A stretch of 34,257 nucleotides of DNA, taken from NCBI GenBank assembly GCA_015066225.1, contig SVOT01000013.1:1-34257 (forward strand). The letters run 5' to 3'. Position numbers and translations under genes: made by a program. Under the pieces are notes generated by a model that saw only the letters and a list, made by a program, of their open reading frames with translations, ran no database searches and was not told where the DNA came from. Positions within the stretch are counted from its first letter, which is position 1. Each line of letters opens with the position of its first letter. The DNA comes from Oscillospiraceae bacterium. Its GTDB lineage: Bacteria > Bacillota > Clostridia > Oscillospirales > Acutalibacteraceae. Shown piece by piece: positions 1 through 8,069 of the stretch.

Positions 1-104
1 GAAAGAATTCAACTAAAAACAAAACTGACTCCGCTTGAAAAACGAAATCAGTTTGTTGCTTAAAATTTAATTTTATCTACCGTAAAGGTCTCTTTTTGTA
101 CTGT

Positions 105-177
105 CCGCACAATTTGGGGCAGTTCAACCTATAAAAGTCCCTTTATTTATATAGTTTTGTGCGGTCTGCGCTTTTTT
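105..177 (+). repeat. Inverted repeat plus T-run at the left edge
   Basis: CCGCACAA at 105-112 and TTGTGCGG at 157-164 form an 8-bp inverted repeat with a 44-nt loop, followed by seven T at 171-177. This could end transcription of a plus-strand gene lying left of the window, but the loop is long for an intrinsic terminator. I see no gene I can support in 1-204. Confidence 0.3.
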
Positions 178-204
178 TACAGCCCCTTTATTTTAATCGT
201 CAAT

Positions 205-1776
205 TTATTTAATCATTGATTCTTCCCAAGAAGCATAGGGCTCGATGCCGAAAATTGTTGCAACTGTGGGAGCAACGTTTGCGAGACCGAATGAACCCTC
301 TTTGAGCTCATAGGAGTTTTTGCTGTAAACAATGAAAGGAACCTCGTTAAGGGAGTGTGCTGTTCTGGGAGCAACGTTACCCTTTTTATCCTTTTCGAGC
401 ATTTCGTCAGCGTTGCCGTGGTCAGCAGTGATAAGAACTGTTACACCGCATTTGTCAGCCGCTTTGAGAACTCTTGCAAGCCCAAGGTCAACAGCCTCAA
501 CAGCCGTGATTGTTGCATCAAGGTTACCTGTGTGGCCAACCATATCGCCGTTGGGATAGTTGCAACGGATAAAGTCGTATTTGCCGCTTTCCATTGCTTC
601 GATAACAGCATCTGTAACCTCAGCGGATTTCATCCAGGGTCTTTCGTCGAAAGAAACCTTGTCTGAGGGAATTTCCATATATGTTTCAAGCTCTTCTGAG
701 AACTTGTCGCTCTTGTTACCATTCCAGAAATATGTTACATGGCCGTATTTCTGAGTTTCGGAAACAGCAAACTGATTCATACCCTTTGAAACAAGAAGCT
801 CTGAAAGAGTGTCTTTAATTTCGGGGGGATTAACAAGGAAACGTGCGGGAAGCTTGAGGTCGCCGTCATACTGAAGCATGCCGGCATAGCAAACATCGGG
901 CTTTGCGCCTCTGTCAAATGCTGTGAATTCATCATTATCAAAAGCCATTGAAAGCTCAATAGCACGGTCACCACGGAAGTTGAAAAGAACAACACTGTCG
1001 CCATCCTTGATTGCACCAACGGGCTCGCCGTTTTCAGCAATAACAAATGGGGGCAAATCCTGATCGATAACTCCGTCGTTTTCTGCACGGTAGGTTTCGA
1101 TTGCTTCGGTAGCGGAAGCGAACTGTCTGCCGATGCCTTTTACGTGTGTATCCCAACCGAGCTTAACCATATTCCAGTTAGCCTCATAACGGTCCATTGT
1201 GATAACCATTCTGCCGCCGCCTGATGCAATTTTGCCGCAGAATGTACCGTCGTTGAGTTCAGCGAGTGCATCTTCGAGCTCTTTAACATAAACAAGACCT
1301 GATGTTGCGGGAACGTCACGACCGTCAAGAAGGATGTGAGCACGAACACTCTTTACACCCTCTGCCTTTGCCTGCTTGAGCATTGCAATAAGGTGAGAAA
1401 TATTTGAGTGAACGTTACCGTCGGAAAGAAGACCGATGAAGTGAAGTGTTGAGCTTTTTTCAACACAGTTGCCTGCGATTTCTTTCCAGGCAGTTGATTT
1501 ATAGATTTTGCCGGATTCAATTGATTCATTAACAAGCTTTGCACCCTGTGAATAAACCTGACCGCAACCGAGAGCATTGTGACCGACCTCGCTGTTACCC
1601 ATATCGTCATCAGAGGGAAGACCAACTGCTGAACCGTGAGCTTTAAGACGAGTGTTGGGACATTCTTTAAGAAGCTTGTCAAGAACGGGTGTGTTAGCAA
1701 GTGTAACAGCGTCGCCGAGACCTGTTTTTGAATAACCGACCCCGTCCATAACAACAAGAAGTACTTTTTCAGACAT
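205..1776 (-). CDS. gpmI: 2,3-bisphosphoglycerate-independent phosphoglycerate mutase
   Basis: Interconverts 3-phosphoglycerate and 2-phosphoglycerate in glycolysis; cytosolic, metal-dependent, alkaline-phosphatase superfamily. About 523 residues, a normal length. Visible motifs are the N-terminal metal site VVMDGVG, the catalytic serine in GNSEVGHNALG, the substrate loop NYPNGDMVGHTGN and the C-terminal metal site TADHGNADEM. I place the start at the ATG at 1776 because an AAAGG ribosome binding site sits 8 nt upstream; a GTG nine bases further out would overlap that site. It lies 59 bp downstream of tpiA on the same strand, so pgk, tpiA and gpmI probably form a glycolytic unit. Nothing looks truncated. 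Confidence 0.97.
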   Translation of the reverse strand: MSEKVLLVVMDGVGYSKTGLGDAVTLANTPVLDKLLKECPNTRLKAHGSAVGLPSDDDMGNSEVGHNALGCGQVYSQGAKLVNESIESGKIYKSTAWKEIAGNCVEKSSTLHFIGLLSDGNVHSNISHLIAMLKQAKAEGVKSVRAHILLDGRDVPATSGLVYVKELEDALAELNDGTFCGKIASGGGRMVITMDRYEANWNMVKLGWDTHVKGIGRQFASATEAIETYRAENDGVIDQDLPPFVIAENGEPVGAIKDGDSVVLFNFRGDRAIELSMAFDNDEFTAFDRGAKPDVCYAGMLQYDGDLKLPARFLVNPPEIKDTLSELLVSKGMNQFAVSETQKYGHVTYFWNGNKSDKFSEELETYMEIPSDKVSFDERPWMKSAEVTDAVIEAMESGKYDFIRCNYPNGDMVGHTGNLDATITAVEAVDLGLARVLKAADKCGVTVLITADHGNADEMLEKDKKGNVAPRTAHSLNEVPFIVYSKNSYELKEGSFGLANVAPTVATIFGIEPYASWEESMIK

Positions 1777-1801
1777 TTTAATCACCTTTTACAGAAAATT
1801 T

Positions 1802-1821
1802 GGGCAGACAGCTGTCTGCCC
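1802..1821. repeat. Perfect 20-bp palindrome between tpiA and gpmI
   Basis: GGGCAGACAG is followed directly by its reverse complement. In the minus-strand transcript it would make a hairpin between tpiA and gpmI. No T-run follows, so it is probably not a strong terminator; a processing or mRNA-stabilising hairpin, or a protein-binding dyad, is possible. Confidence 0.7.
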
Positions 1822-1835
1822 TGAATTATTTAAGA

Positions 1836-2603
1836 TTAAACGCTTGCAGCTTTAACGATAACTGAGAAATCTGCAGCCTTAAGAGATGCACCGCCGATAA
1901 GACCGCCGTCAACATCAACCTGTGCGAGAAGCTCTGCAGCATTACCTGCGTTCATTGAACCGCCGTACTGGATTGTTACACGGCTTGCACATTTGGGGCA
2001 ATAGATTTCACCAAGAACCTCACGGATTGCGTGGTTAACCTCGTTTGCCTGCTCTGCTGTTGCTGTTTCACCTGTGCCGATAGCCCAAACGGGTTCATAA
2101 GCGATGATGATTCTGTCAAGCTCTTCGTTGGAAACGCCCTGAAGAGCGATTTTTGTCTGTGAACGAACAACTTCCATTGTAACGCCTTTTTTGCGTTCAT
2201 CGAGAAGCTCGCCAACGCAAAGGATTACTGTAAGACCGCTGTCAAGAGCAGCTCTTACTCTTTTGTTAACTGTTTCGTCGGTTTCACCGAAATACTGTCT
2301 TCTTTCGGAGTGACCGATGATTACGTATTCAACACCGATAGCCTTGAGCATAGGTGCTGAAACCTCACCTGTGAATGCACCGCTTTCTGCCCAGTGGCAG
2401 TTCTCCGCACCGATTTTGATGTTGGAGCCTGCAGCTGCCTCCTGTGCTGCGAAAATGTCGATATAGGGAACGCAAAGTACCACGTCACAATCTGCATCTG
2501 CAACAAGGGGCTTCATTTCGTTGATGATAGCTTTTGCCTCATCGGGAGTTTTGTTCATTTTCCAGTTACCTGCGATAACTGCTTTACGAAGTGATTTATC
2601 CAT
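1836..2603 (-). CDS. tpiA: Triosephosphate isomerase
   Basis: Interconverts dihydroxyacetone phosphate and glyceraldehyde 3-phosphate; TIM-barrel, cytosolic. About 255 residues. The catalytic Lys is in GNWKMN, the His in IGHSERR, the Glu in AYEPVWAIGTG, and the phosphate-binding IQYGGSM and GGLIGGASL stretches are present. The ATG at 2603 is chosen because AAAGG lies 10 nt upstream; the in-frame GTG at 2621 contains that ribosome binding site. An oddity is CPKC just before IQYGGSM, where family members usually have a charged helix; whether it binds metal is unknown. It follows pgk after a 200-bp gap that holds a large palindrome. Confidence 0.97.
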   Translation of the reverse strand: MDKSLRKAVIAGNWKMNKTPDEAKAIINEMKPLVADADCDVVLCVPYIDIFAAQEAAAGSNIKIGAENCHWAESGAFTGEVSAPMLKAIGVEYVIIGHSERRQYFGETDETVNKRVRAALDSGLTVILCVGELLDERKKGVTMEVVRSQTKIALQGVSNEELDRIIIAYEPVWAIGTGETATAEQANEVNHAIREVLGEIYCPKCASRVTIQYGGSMNAGNAAELLAQVDVDGGLIGGASLKAADFSVIVKAASV

Positions 2604-2706
2604 ATCAATTAAACCTTTCACTTAAATAAAGTTTATTTCAAATGCGTAATGTGTAATTCAAGGGCTACGCCGTTATTATAAAAAACACATTAAAACTACT
2701 GAACAG

Positions 2707-2815
2707 TGATAAATAATAGAGTGCGCATAATGTGCTTTTTAGGCGCCCCGAAGCGTATAAAGATACGCGAGTTCGGGCGACTAAAATGCGCAGGATGTGT
2801 GCTATATTATTTATC
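2707..2815. repeat. About 110-bp imperfect palindrome (MITE/REP-like) at the 3' end of pgk
   Basis: The two halves are near mirror images: GATAAATAATA at 2708-2718 matches the reverse complement of 2805-2815. The pairing continues inward through TTTTAG/CTAAAA and CGCCCCGAA/TTCGGGCG to GCGTAT/ATACGC around an AAAG tip. Several non-Watson-Crick positions are G-U pairs in the plus-strand RNA and would be A-C in the minus-strand RNA, so the plus RNA folds better although the flanking genes run minus. The right terminus overlaps the last codons and stop of pgk. A miniature inverted-repeat element or structured spacer fits; no protein is encoded. Confidence 0.7.
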
Positions 2816-4018
2816 GTTAACGGCTTCAATACCGGGGAGAGCTTTACCTTCAAGGAATTCAAGAGAAGCACCGCCACCTGTTGAGATATGAGTCATCTTT
2901 GCGCCGTAGCCAAGAGTGTTAACAGCTGCTGCTGAGTCGCCGCCGCCAATGATTGTAACAGCATCTGTTTCTGCAAGAGATTCAGCAACTGCGATTGTAC
3001 CCTTTGCAAGGATGGGGTTTTCGAAAACGCCCATAGGTCCGTTCCAAACAACTGTTTTTGCAGATTTAACTGCTGCTGCATAAAGCTCTGCTGTTTTGGG
3101 ACCGATGTCAAGACCCATCATATCTGCGGGGATTTTGTCTGCATCGCAAACTGCAACTTCGATTTCTGCATCGATGGGGTCAGGGAAAGCTTTTGTGATT
3201 GTAACGTCAACAGGGAGAAGAATCTGAACGCCTTTTTCTGCAGCCTTTGCGAGCATATCCTTGCAGTAGTCAATCTTTGTTTCGTCAAGAAGAGATGTGC
3301 CTACGCTGTAGCCCTTAGCAGCAAGGAATGTGTAAGCCATACCGCCGCCGATGATGAGTGTATCTGCTTTGTTGAGAAGGTTTTCAATAACGTTGAGCTT
3401 GTCTGCAACCTTTGCACCACCGAGAATTGTAACGAAAGGTCTCTGAGGATCTTCAACAGCGTTGCCGAGGTATTTGAGTTCTTTACCCATAAGGTAACCA
3501 ACAGCAGCTTCTTCAACGAAGGAAGCAACGCCAACTGTTGAGCAGTGAGCTCTGTGAGCAGCACCGAAAGCGTCATTTACATAGATATCGCAAAGAGAAG
3601 CGAGCTCTTTTGAGAATGCCTCACCGTTCTTTGTTTCTTCGGGGCGGAAACGAGTATTCTGAAGAAGAACAACATCGCCATCCTTCATTTCTGCAACAGC
3701 CTTTTTAGCATTTTCGCCAACGACTACATCGTCTGCAGCGAAAACAACGTCTTTGTTAAGAAGCTCGGAAAGTCTCTTTGCAACAGGTGCAAGGCTTTCT
3801 TTCTCGTTGGGGCCGTTTTTAACTTTACCGAGATGAGAGCAAAGGATAACCTGAGCGCCGTCATCAAGAAGCTTCTGGATTGTGGGAAGTGCTGCTGTGA
3901 TTCTGTTTTCGTCTGTGATTACGCCATCTTTGAGCGGAACGTTGAAATCGCAACGAACGAGCACTTTTTTGCCTTTTGCGTTAATGTCATCAACTGTTTT
4001 TTTGTTTAAAAGTCCCAT
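2807..4018 (-). CDS. pgk: Phosphoglycerate kinase
   Basis: Transfers phosphate from 1,3-bisphosphoglycerate to ADP in glycolysis; cytosolic monomer. 403 residues, typical. Visible signatures are RCDFNVPLK near residue 22, the substrate-binding [13 protein letters not shown], the hinge region WNGPMGVFE and the nucleotide-loop GGGDSAAA. The ATG at 4018 has AAAGGAG nearby upstream. A sigma-A-type promoter lies in front of it, so pgk likely heads the pgk-tpiA-gpmI unit. Its extreme 3' end is formed by one arm of the 2707-2815 palindrome, a sign that the element inserted at, or evolved against, the stop codon. Confidence 0.98.
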   Translation of the reverse strand: MGLLNKKTVDDINAKGKKVLVRCDFNVPLKDGVITDENRITAALPTIQKLLDDGAQVILCSHLGKVKNGPNEKESLAPVAKRLSELLNKDVVFAADDVVVGENAKKAVAEMKDGDVVLLQNTRFRPEETKNGEAFSKELASLCDIYVNDAFGAAHRAHCSTVGVASFVEEAAVGYLMGKELKYLGNAVEDPQRPFVTILGGAKVADKLNVIENLLNKADTLIIGGGMAYTFLAAKGYSVGTSLLDETKIDYCKDMLAKAAEKGVQILLPVDVTITKAFPDPIDAEIEVAVCDADKIPADMMGLDIGPKTAELYAAAVKSAKTVVWNGPMGVFENPILAKGTIAVAESLAETDAVTIIGGGDSAAAVNTLGYGAKMTHISTGGGASLEFLEGKALPGIEAVNDK

Positions 4019-4059
4019 GTGATTAACTCCTTTATGTTTGTTAATTTTTTACCGAATAC

Positions 4060-4088
4060 ATTTTATAACAAATAACGCTATTTTTCAA
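4060..4088 (-). promoter_or_regulatory. Predicted sigma-A promoter of pgk
   Basis: On the minus strand TTGAAA (4083-4088), a 17-bp spacer and TAAAAT (4060-4065) lie about 40 bp before the pgk start. Confidence 0.65.
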
Positions 4089-4162
4089 GTGTATTTGCTA
4101 TTTTTTGGTATATCATTTTCAACATTCTTTAACCACTCCAACCAGTTATTTTTGGTATATAT

Positions 4163-4822
4163 TCACGCACTCAAGCCCCGCCTTATTTCCTGCAGTATCT
4201 TCTTTTCTCTGCGCGACACCTGAACCTGACTCATACCGAGTATTTTAGCCGTATCAGACTGGGTTTTCGATTGAAAATATCTTAACCTTATTATGGACCT
4301 GTCAACCTCGTTCAATGCATCAATACAGGCATCGAGGGATAATTTTTCTGCTATTTTCTCCTCTTCACCATCAATGGGTACGTCAATCTGCCTCTCGTCG
4401 GAATCCTCCTCGGAGGCCGTCAGCGAAAGCACGGGCATTCCCGCCATAAGAAGCTCGCTGACCTTGCAGACGTCCATTTTGAGATATTCGGCGATTTCGC
4501 TGAGGGTAGGCTCACGTTTCAATTCATCCGCCAGCTTTTCGCTTTCAGCTTTAACCACCCTTGCCTGCTCCTTTAACGCCCTGCTGACCTTCACAGTGCC
4601 CCCATCCCTGAAAATCCGTTTTATTTCGCCCAGAACAGCGGGGACGGCATAGGTTGAAAACACGTAGCCCAAGCTTTCATCAAACCCGTCAACAGCTTTG
4701 ATAAGTCCCACGCATCCCGCCTGAAAAAGGTCATCATATTCAACGCCCCTGCCCTTGAATTTTGCGGCACAGGAATGGACGAGCCCAAGATTATCTTCAA
4801 TAAATTTCTGACGGTCTGTCAT
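4163..4822 (-). CDS. sigF: Sporulation sigma factor F
   Basis: Forespore-specific sigma-70 family factor that directs early forespore transcription and is held inactive by SpoIIAB. 219 residues, somewhat shorter at the N-terminus than the Bacillus protein (about 255). Region 2 (DLFQAGCVGLIKAVDGFD, then YVFSTYAVPAVLGEIKR), region 3 (GTVKVSRALKEQ, PTLSEIAEYL) and region 4 with a helix-turn-helix (TAKILGMSQVQVSRREKKI) are visible. The assignment to sigF rests on its place as third gene after spoIIAA and spoIIAB, with a 4-nt ATGA overlap to spoIIAB. No convincing terminator is seen before pgk, so some readthrough is possible. Confidence 0.95.
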   Translation of the reverse strand: MTDRQKFIEDNLGLVHSCAAKFKGRGVEYDDLFQAGCVGLIKAVDGFDESLGYVFSTYAVPAVLGEIKRIFRDGGTVKVSRALKEQARVVKAESEKLADELKREPTLSEIAEYLKMDVCKVSELLMAGMPVLSLTASEEDSDERQIDVPIDGEEEKIAEKLSLDACIDALNEVDRSIIRLRYFQSKTQSDTAKILGMSQVQVSRREKKILQEIRRGLSA

Positions 4823-5253
4823 CTTACTTTTCCTTTTATTTTCTTTTCAACTGTAACAGTTGTGCCCACGCCGGGCTTTGAACGCACCTTTAATTTATCA
4901 GAAAAACATTCCATAACCGAAAATCCCAAGCCCGAGCGGTCACCGCCCTTGCTTGTATATAGTGGCTCCATAGCCTTTTTCACGTCTTCCATACCGCAAC
5001 CCTTATCCCTTATTGATATTCGGATAACCCCCTCTTCAAAAACGGTGCAGGTTATGTAGATGTTGCCGATATTGTCGCCATAGGCATGAACTATACAGTT
5101 TGTTACCGCTTCGCTGACCACGGTTTTGATATCACCAAGCTCTTCAACAGTCATATCCAGCTGTGAAGAAAAAGCCCCCACTGCAACTCTTGAAAAGCTT
5201 TCGTTTACAGACTTGCTGTCGAAAACCATTTTTAATTGATTGATTTTTTTCAT
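4819..5253 (-). CDS. spoIIAB: Anti-sigma F factor and serine kinase SpoIIAB
   Basis: Binds and inhibits sigma F and phosphorylates SpoIIAA on serine. 144 residues with the GHKL/HATPase fold: N-box SEAVTNCIVHAYG, the G1-type DKGCGMED, and GLGFSVMECF as the G2-type loop. The ATG overlaps the spoIIAA stop by 4 nt and its own stop overlaps sigF by 4 nt, so the three proteins are likely made by coupled translation, as expected for a partner-switching module. Nothing is missing. Confidence 0.96.
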   Translation of the reverse strand: MKKINQLKMVFDSKSVNESFSRVAVGAFSSQLDMTVEELGDIKTVVSEAVTNCIVHAYGDNIGNIYITCTVFEEGVIRISIRDKGCGMEDVKKAMEPLYTSKGGDRSGLGFSVMECFSDKLKVRSKPGVGTTVTVEKKIKGKVR

Positions 5254-5582
5254 TTGCTTTCACTCTCCGTTTTCTGGTTTATCTGAGCCAATTTTTCTAT
5301 ACCTGACATTCGCATTATTTTGTAATCCCTGTTTGACAGGTTGTCCACCCTGAGCTTTATATTCATTGGCGTTATGAACCTGTATCGCCCCATAACAAGA
5401 CCAACCCCCGAGCTATCCATAAAGCTGACGTCACCGAAATCGAGAACAAGTGTATTGACGTTGCCGCAATCACAAACAGCATCATCTATTTGCTCCCTTA
5501 TTGACGGCACGGTGTGGTGGTCTATTTCACCCTTTATAAATGCATACATTTGCGAATCCTTAGTTTTAATTGTTACCGACAT
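5250..5582 (-). CDS. spoIIAA: Anti-anti-sigma factor SpoIIAA
   Basis: STAS-domain antagonist that, when unphosphorylated, releases sigma F from SpoIIAB. About 110 residues. The phosphorylation site is the serine pair in FMDSSGVGLVMGR. The ATG at 5582 has GGAGG 6 nt upstream; the in-frame TTG at 5588 would abut that site and is rejected. It is the first gene of the spoIIA operon. I could not find a convincing sigma-H promoter in front of it; a GAAT lies at the right distance for a -10, but no AGGA-type -35 is visible. Confidence 0.95.
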   Translation of the reverse strand: MSVTIKTKDSQMYAFIKGEIDHHTVPSIREQIDDAVCDCGNVNTLVLDFGDVSFMDSSGVGLVMGRYRFITPMNIKLRVDNLSNRDYKIMRMSGIEKLAQINQKTESESK

Positions 5583-5635
5583 ATTCAACCTCCTGTTTTT
5601 CTTTACATTCTACACCAGCTCATATAAAAAATTTG

Positions 5636-5663
5636 TTGAATTATGGCGCAGAAATGGTATAAT
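5636..5663 (+). promoter_or_regulatory. Sigma-A promoter with extended -10, upstream of the riboswitch
   Basis: TTGAAT at 5636-5641, a 16-bp spacer, then TGGTATAAT with the -10 hexamer at 5658-5663. Transcription would start around 5670, just at the base of the riboswitch. It diverges from the spoIIA operon. Confidence 0.75.
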
Positions 5664-5674
5664 AATTATTATGT

Positions 5675-5817
5675 TATTTCGGGGAAACGGGTGAAACTCC
5701 CGTACGGGCCCGCCGCCGTGAGGTGCAATAATGCCGTTTATCTGTCCGATGCCGCAATCGGAGACACACCATTGGAGAAATCTGAGAAGGTGATAATCGG
5801 TGCACCGAGTCGAAATA
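5675..5817 (+). promoter_or_regulatory. Cobalamin riboswitch
   Basis: The core matches the B12 riboswitch pattern: GGGTGAAACTCCCGTACGGG at 5689-5708, followed by CCCGCCGCCGTGA (the CCCGCCACTGTGA-like element), then a hairpin and the CGGAGACACACC segment at 5758-5769, which corresponds to the B12-box region. TATTTCG at 5675-5681 pairs with CGAAATA at 5811-5817 to close the element as P1. It lies about 80 nt before a transcobalamin-like lipoprotein gene and an ECF S component, consistent with repression of B12 uptake by adenosylcobalamin. The expression platform is not clear; no strong terminator lies before the gene, so control of translation is likely. Confidence 0.88.
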
Positions 5818-5899
5818 CCCGGTAACAAAAATCTCTTACTAACAACAACTGCGAGCGCCGGTTTCAAAAGAGAAATAATTTATAAAGGAGAAATCCAGA

Positions 5900-6397
5900 A
5901 TGCAAAAAAAACACGTAAAAAAAGTGTTGTCGTTGCTCCTTTGTGCTGTGCTTATTGCGGCTATTGCACTGTTCGTGGGCTGTGGCGCCGACAAAAACCC
6001 TGAAACACCAAAACAACAGGAACAGCAAGGCTTAACTGATTCGTCAACCAATGAATCAGCCTTGCCCGACACAGAAAAGCCCTCGCCACAGATTTTGGGC
6101 GAAGGCAAAACAAAGTTCAGCTTTTCTGTTGTTGACTTGGACGGGAAGGAAACCTTTTTCGAAATCCACACAGACAAAAAGACTGTGGGTGAAGCTCTTC
6201 TTGATATCGAGCTCATCGCGGGCGACGAAGGTGCTTACGGATTATATGTTAAAACCGTAAATGGTGTTACCCTTGATTATGAAAAAGACGGTGCCTATTG
6301 GTCGTTCTATATTGGTGATGAATACGCAACAAGCGGTGTGGATTCAACAGAAATCATCCCGGGTAAAGCTTACACATTCAAGGCAGAGAAGGCATGA
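5900..6397 (+). CDS. DUF4430 (transcobalamin-like) lipoprotein, probable B12-binding protein
   Basis: 165 residues. The N-terminus is basic, then a hydrophobic segment ending in a lipobox LFVGC with Cys28, so it is an exported lipoprotein tethered to the membrane. A linker rich in Pro, Gln, Ser and Thr (about residues 30-70) leads to one domain with the DUF4430 pattern: TVGEALLDIELI, GLYVKTVNGV, DGAYWSFYIGDE and SGVDSTEI. This domain family is related to the C-terminal domain of eukaryotic transcobalamin/intrinsic factor. A ribosome binding site AAAGGAG precedes the ATG. The upstream cobalamin riboswitch and the overlapping S-component gene support a role in cobalamin capture; direct binding is inference. 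Confidence 0.88.
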   Translation: MQKKHVKKVLSLLLCAVLIAAIALFVGCGADKNPETPKQQEQQGLTDSSTNESALPDTEKPSPQILGEGKTKFSFSVVDLDGKETFFEIHTDKKTVGEALLDIELIAGDEGAYGLYVKTVNGVTLDYEKDGAYWSFYIGDEYATSGVDSTEIIPGKAYTFKAEKA

Positions 6398-6912
6398 GAT
6401 TAAAGGTTAAAGAAGCTGTTATTTTCGGCATGCTGGGTGCTGTTATGTTTGCATCGAAAATTATTATGGATGCATTCCCCAACATACATCTCATCGGTGT
6501 TTTTGTTGTTGCCGTAACAGTAGTTTATCGAAAAAAAGCCCTTTACCCCATCTACATTTTTGTTATGCTGACGGGGTTATACGGCGGATTCGGTACCTGG
6601 TGGATACCCTATCTTTACATCTGGACCGTGCTTTGGGGTGCAGTTATGCTTATCCCCAAAAATCTGACGACAAAAGCGAAAACAATCGTTTATATGATTG
6701 TCTGCTCGCTTCACGGCTTTTTGTTCGGTTTGCTCTATGCCCCCGTTCAAGCTTTACTTTTTAATCTGAGCTTTGAGGGAACAATCGCCTGGATAATTGC
6801 AGGCCTCCCATTCGACATAACTCACGGCATCAGTAACCTTATCGGGGGCATACTCATTGTGCCTATTATATCAATACTGAAGCTTGCAGAAAAAGCATCT
6901 CACAGAACCTAA
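6394..6912 (+). CDS. ECF transporter S component, probably for cobalamin
   Basis: 172-residue polytopic membrane protein with about five or six hydrophobic segments, the small size and fold of ECF S components. It overlaps the DUF4430 lipoprotein by 4 nt (ATGA), so the two are translationally coupled under the cobalamin riboswitch. The substrate is inferred from that context. The energising module (EcfA, EcfA', EcfT) is not in the window, so it presumably shares one encoded elsewhere. A strong terminator follows directly. Confidence 0.85.
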   Translation: MRLKVKEAVIFGMLGAVMFASKIIMDAFPNIHLIGVFVVAVTVVYRKKALYPIYIFVMLTGLYGGFGTWWIPYLYIWTVLWGAVMLIPKNLTTKAKTIVYMIVCSLHGFLFGLLYAPVQALLFNLSFEGTIAWIIAGLPFDITHGISNLIGGILIVPIISILKLAEKASHRT

Positions 6913-6917
6913 AGAAA

Positions 6918-6951
6918 CCCCTGTACGAATTTTCGTACAGGGGCATTTTTT
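6918..6951. terminator. Bidirectional terminator between the B12 uptake pair and the his operon end
   Basis: A CCCTGTACGA stem with its complement forms a tight hairpin at 6918-6943, with T-rich tracts on both sides (ATTTTTT on plus, TTTCTTT on minus). It ends the riboswitch transcript and the long minus-strand his operon. Confidence 0.9.
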
Positions 6952-8065
6952 ACATATAGCTTTCGATATCTGCCGCCATTTTTTCGGCACAATTATCAAC
7001 GTTTTCAATATATTTTCTTATATATTTTTCCATATACTCGTAGTCATATTCGAGCTCAAGTTTTTCTACAAGTTTTTTTGCATCCTTTTCCTTGTAGCCG
7101 GGCAAATCATTGTAGTCAATAGTAAGACCTCTTACATCCTCATAAAGCTCTGCATCATAATTGTAAAAATACAAAGGAATGCCTTTTATTCCTGCCTCAT
7201 AGACAATACAGGAATAGTCACTTATGAGCTTATCGGCAACAGAGAACATTTCAAAGCTTGAAAAATCTTTATCGAAAATAACCTTATCATTGCATACATC
7301 CACCTCTGAAAGGGGGTGAAGCTTGACTATAAGATTGTATTTATCAAAATCAAAAGCATCAACCAAAGCGTTAAAATATTTATTGAATTCGCTTTCATTT
7401 TTTCTGAAGGTGGGTGCATAAACAACATTAGGCTTATCTGCCAGCATCGGGTATTTTTGATAAATTTTCTGTTTTGTTTTATCTTGATATTCTTTGTTTT
7501 TCAAAAGGTCGATTCTCGGCAACGTGTAGATTTTGAACACGTCCTCTGAAACGTTGAAGCCCTCTGCCAGAACATCAAGATACTCTTTGCCGGCGCAATA
7601 GATGACGTCGTAGTTTTTGTGCATACGCATTAGTTTTGCGGTTTCGGGCGAGCTGCCCTCACCCCATCCGAGAATCTGCCACCCGAATTTTTTGAGAGTT
7701 CCGATTGAGTGCCATATCTGAACAACTGTAAGAGTTTTTTTGTGATTCAAAAGACTGACTATGGGGCTGTATGAATCCAGCACGCACACCTTCGAGGTTG
7801 AGAGGTGATACATCTGTGTGAACATATGAAGCCCGTAGGATATCTTTGTTTTCAAGCCCGAATCAACGCCGCCGTCAAGGGTTTTGCAAAGGTAAACCAC
7901 CTGATGTTTTTTTGAAAGAACATCGCCCAGAAGTCTGAAATCGTCGTTAACGGCGTTAGACTGTCTGCTAATCATAACCACCTTGTCTTTTTGTGGCAAG
8001 AGCTTATAAAAAGCGTAAATAACGTTAAGGGCAAATATAAAAATTTTAATAATAACAGCTTTCAT
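6950..8065 (-). CDS. CDP-glycerol glycerophosphotransferase family protein (TagB/TagF type)
   Basis: 371 residues. Family proteins polymerise or prime glycerol-phosphate chains of teichoic acid or glycan phosphate decorations on the inner face of the membrane. Visible family motifs are QIWHSIGTLKKFG near residue 115, APTFRKN, LIVKLHPLSEVDV and DKLISDYSCIVYEAG (the Asp/Ser-Asp-Tyr-Ser motif). A short hydrophobic N-terminus (residues 1-25) suggests membrane attachment. It begins 4 nt after the end of a second, larger paralogue, and ends at the operon terminator. The exact acceptor and whether it is a primase or polymerase cannot be told. Confidence 0.87.
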   Translation of the reverse strand: MKAVIIKIFIFALNVIYAFYKLLPQKDKVVMISRQSNAVNDDFRLLGDVLSKKHQVVYLCKTLDGGVDSGLKTKISYGLHMFTQMYHLSTSKVCVLDSYSPIVSLLNHKKTLTVVQIWHSIGTLKKFGWQILGWGEGSSPETAKLMRMHKNYDVIYCAGKEYLDVLAEGFNVSEDVFKIYTLPRIDLLKNKEYQDKTKQKIYQKYPMLADKPNVVYAPTFRKNESEFNKYFNALVDAFDFDKYNLIVKLHPLSEVDVCNDKVIFDKDFSSFEMFSVADKLISDYSCIVYEAGIKGIPLYFYNYDAELYEDVRGLTIDYNDLPGYKEKDAKKLVEKLELEYDYEYMEKYIRKYIENVDNCAEKMAADIESYM

Positions 8066-8069
8066 AAAA

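Noticed and set aside
1-63. Open plus-strand frame from the window edge, ending TAA at 63 (…TPLEKRNQFVA)
   Set aside because: Only 20 codons, which stay open by chance often; no recognisable motif. It may be the end of a gene outside the window.
5583-5635. Sigma-H promoter for the spoIIA operon
   Set aside because: Expected from biology, but only a GAAT-like -10 is visible and no AGGA-type -35 at the right spacing.
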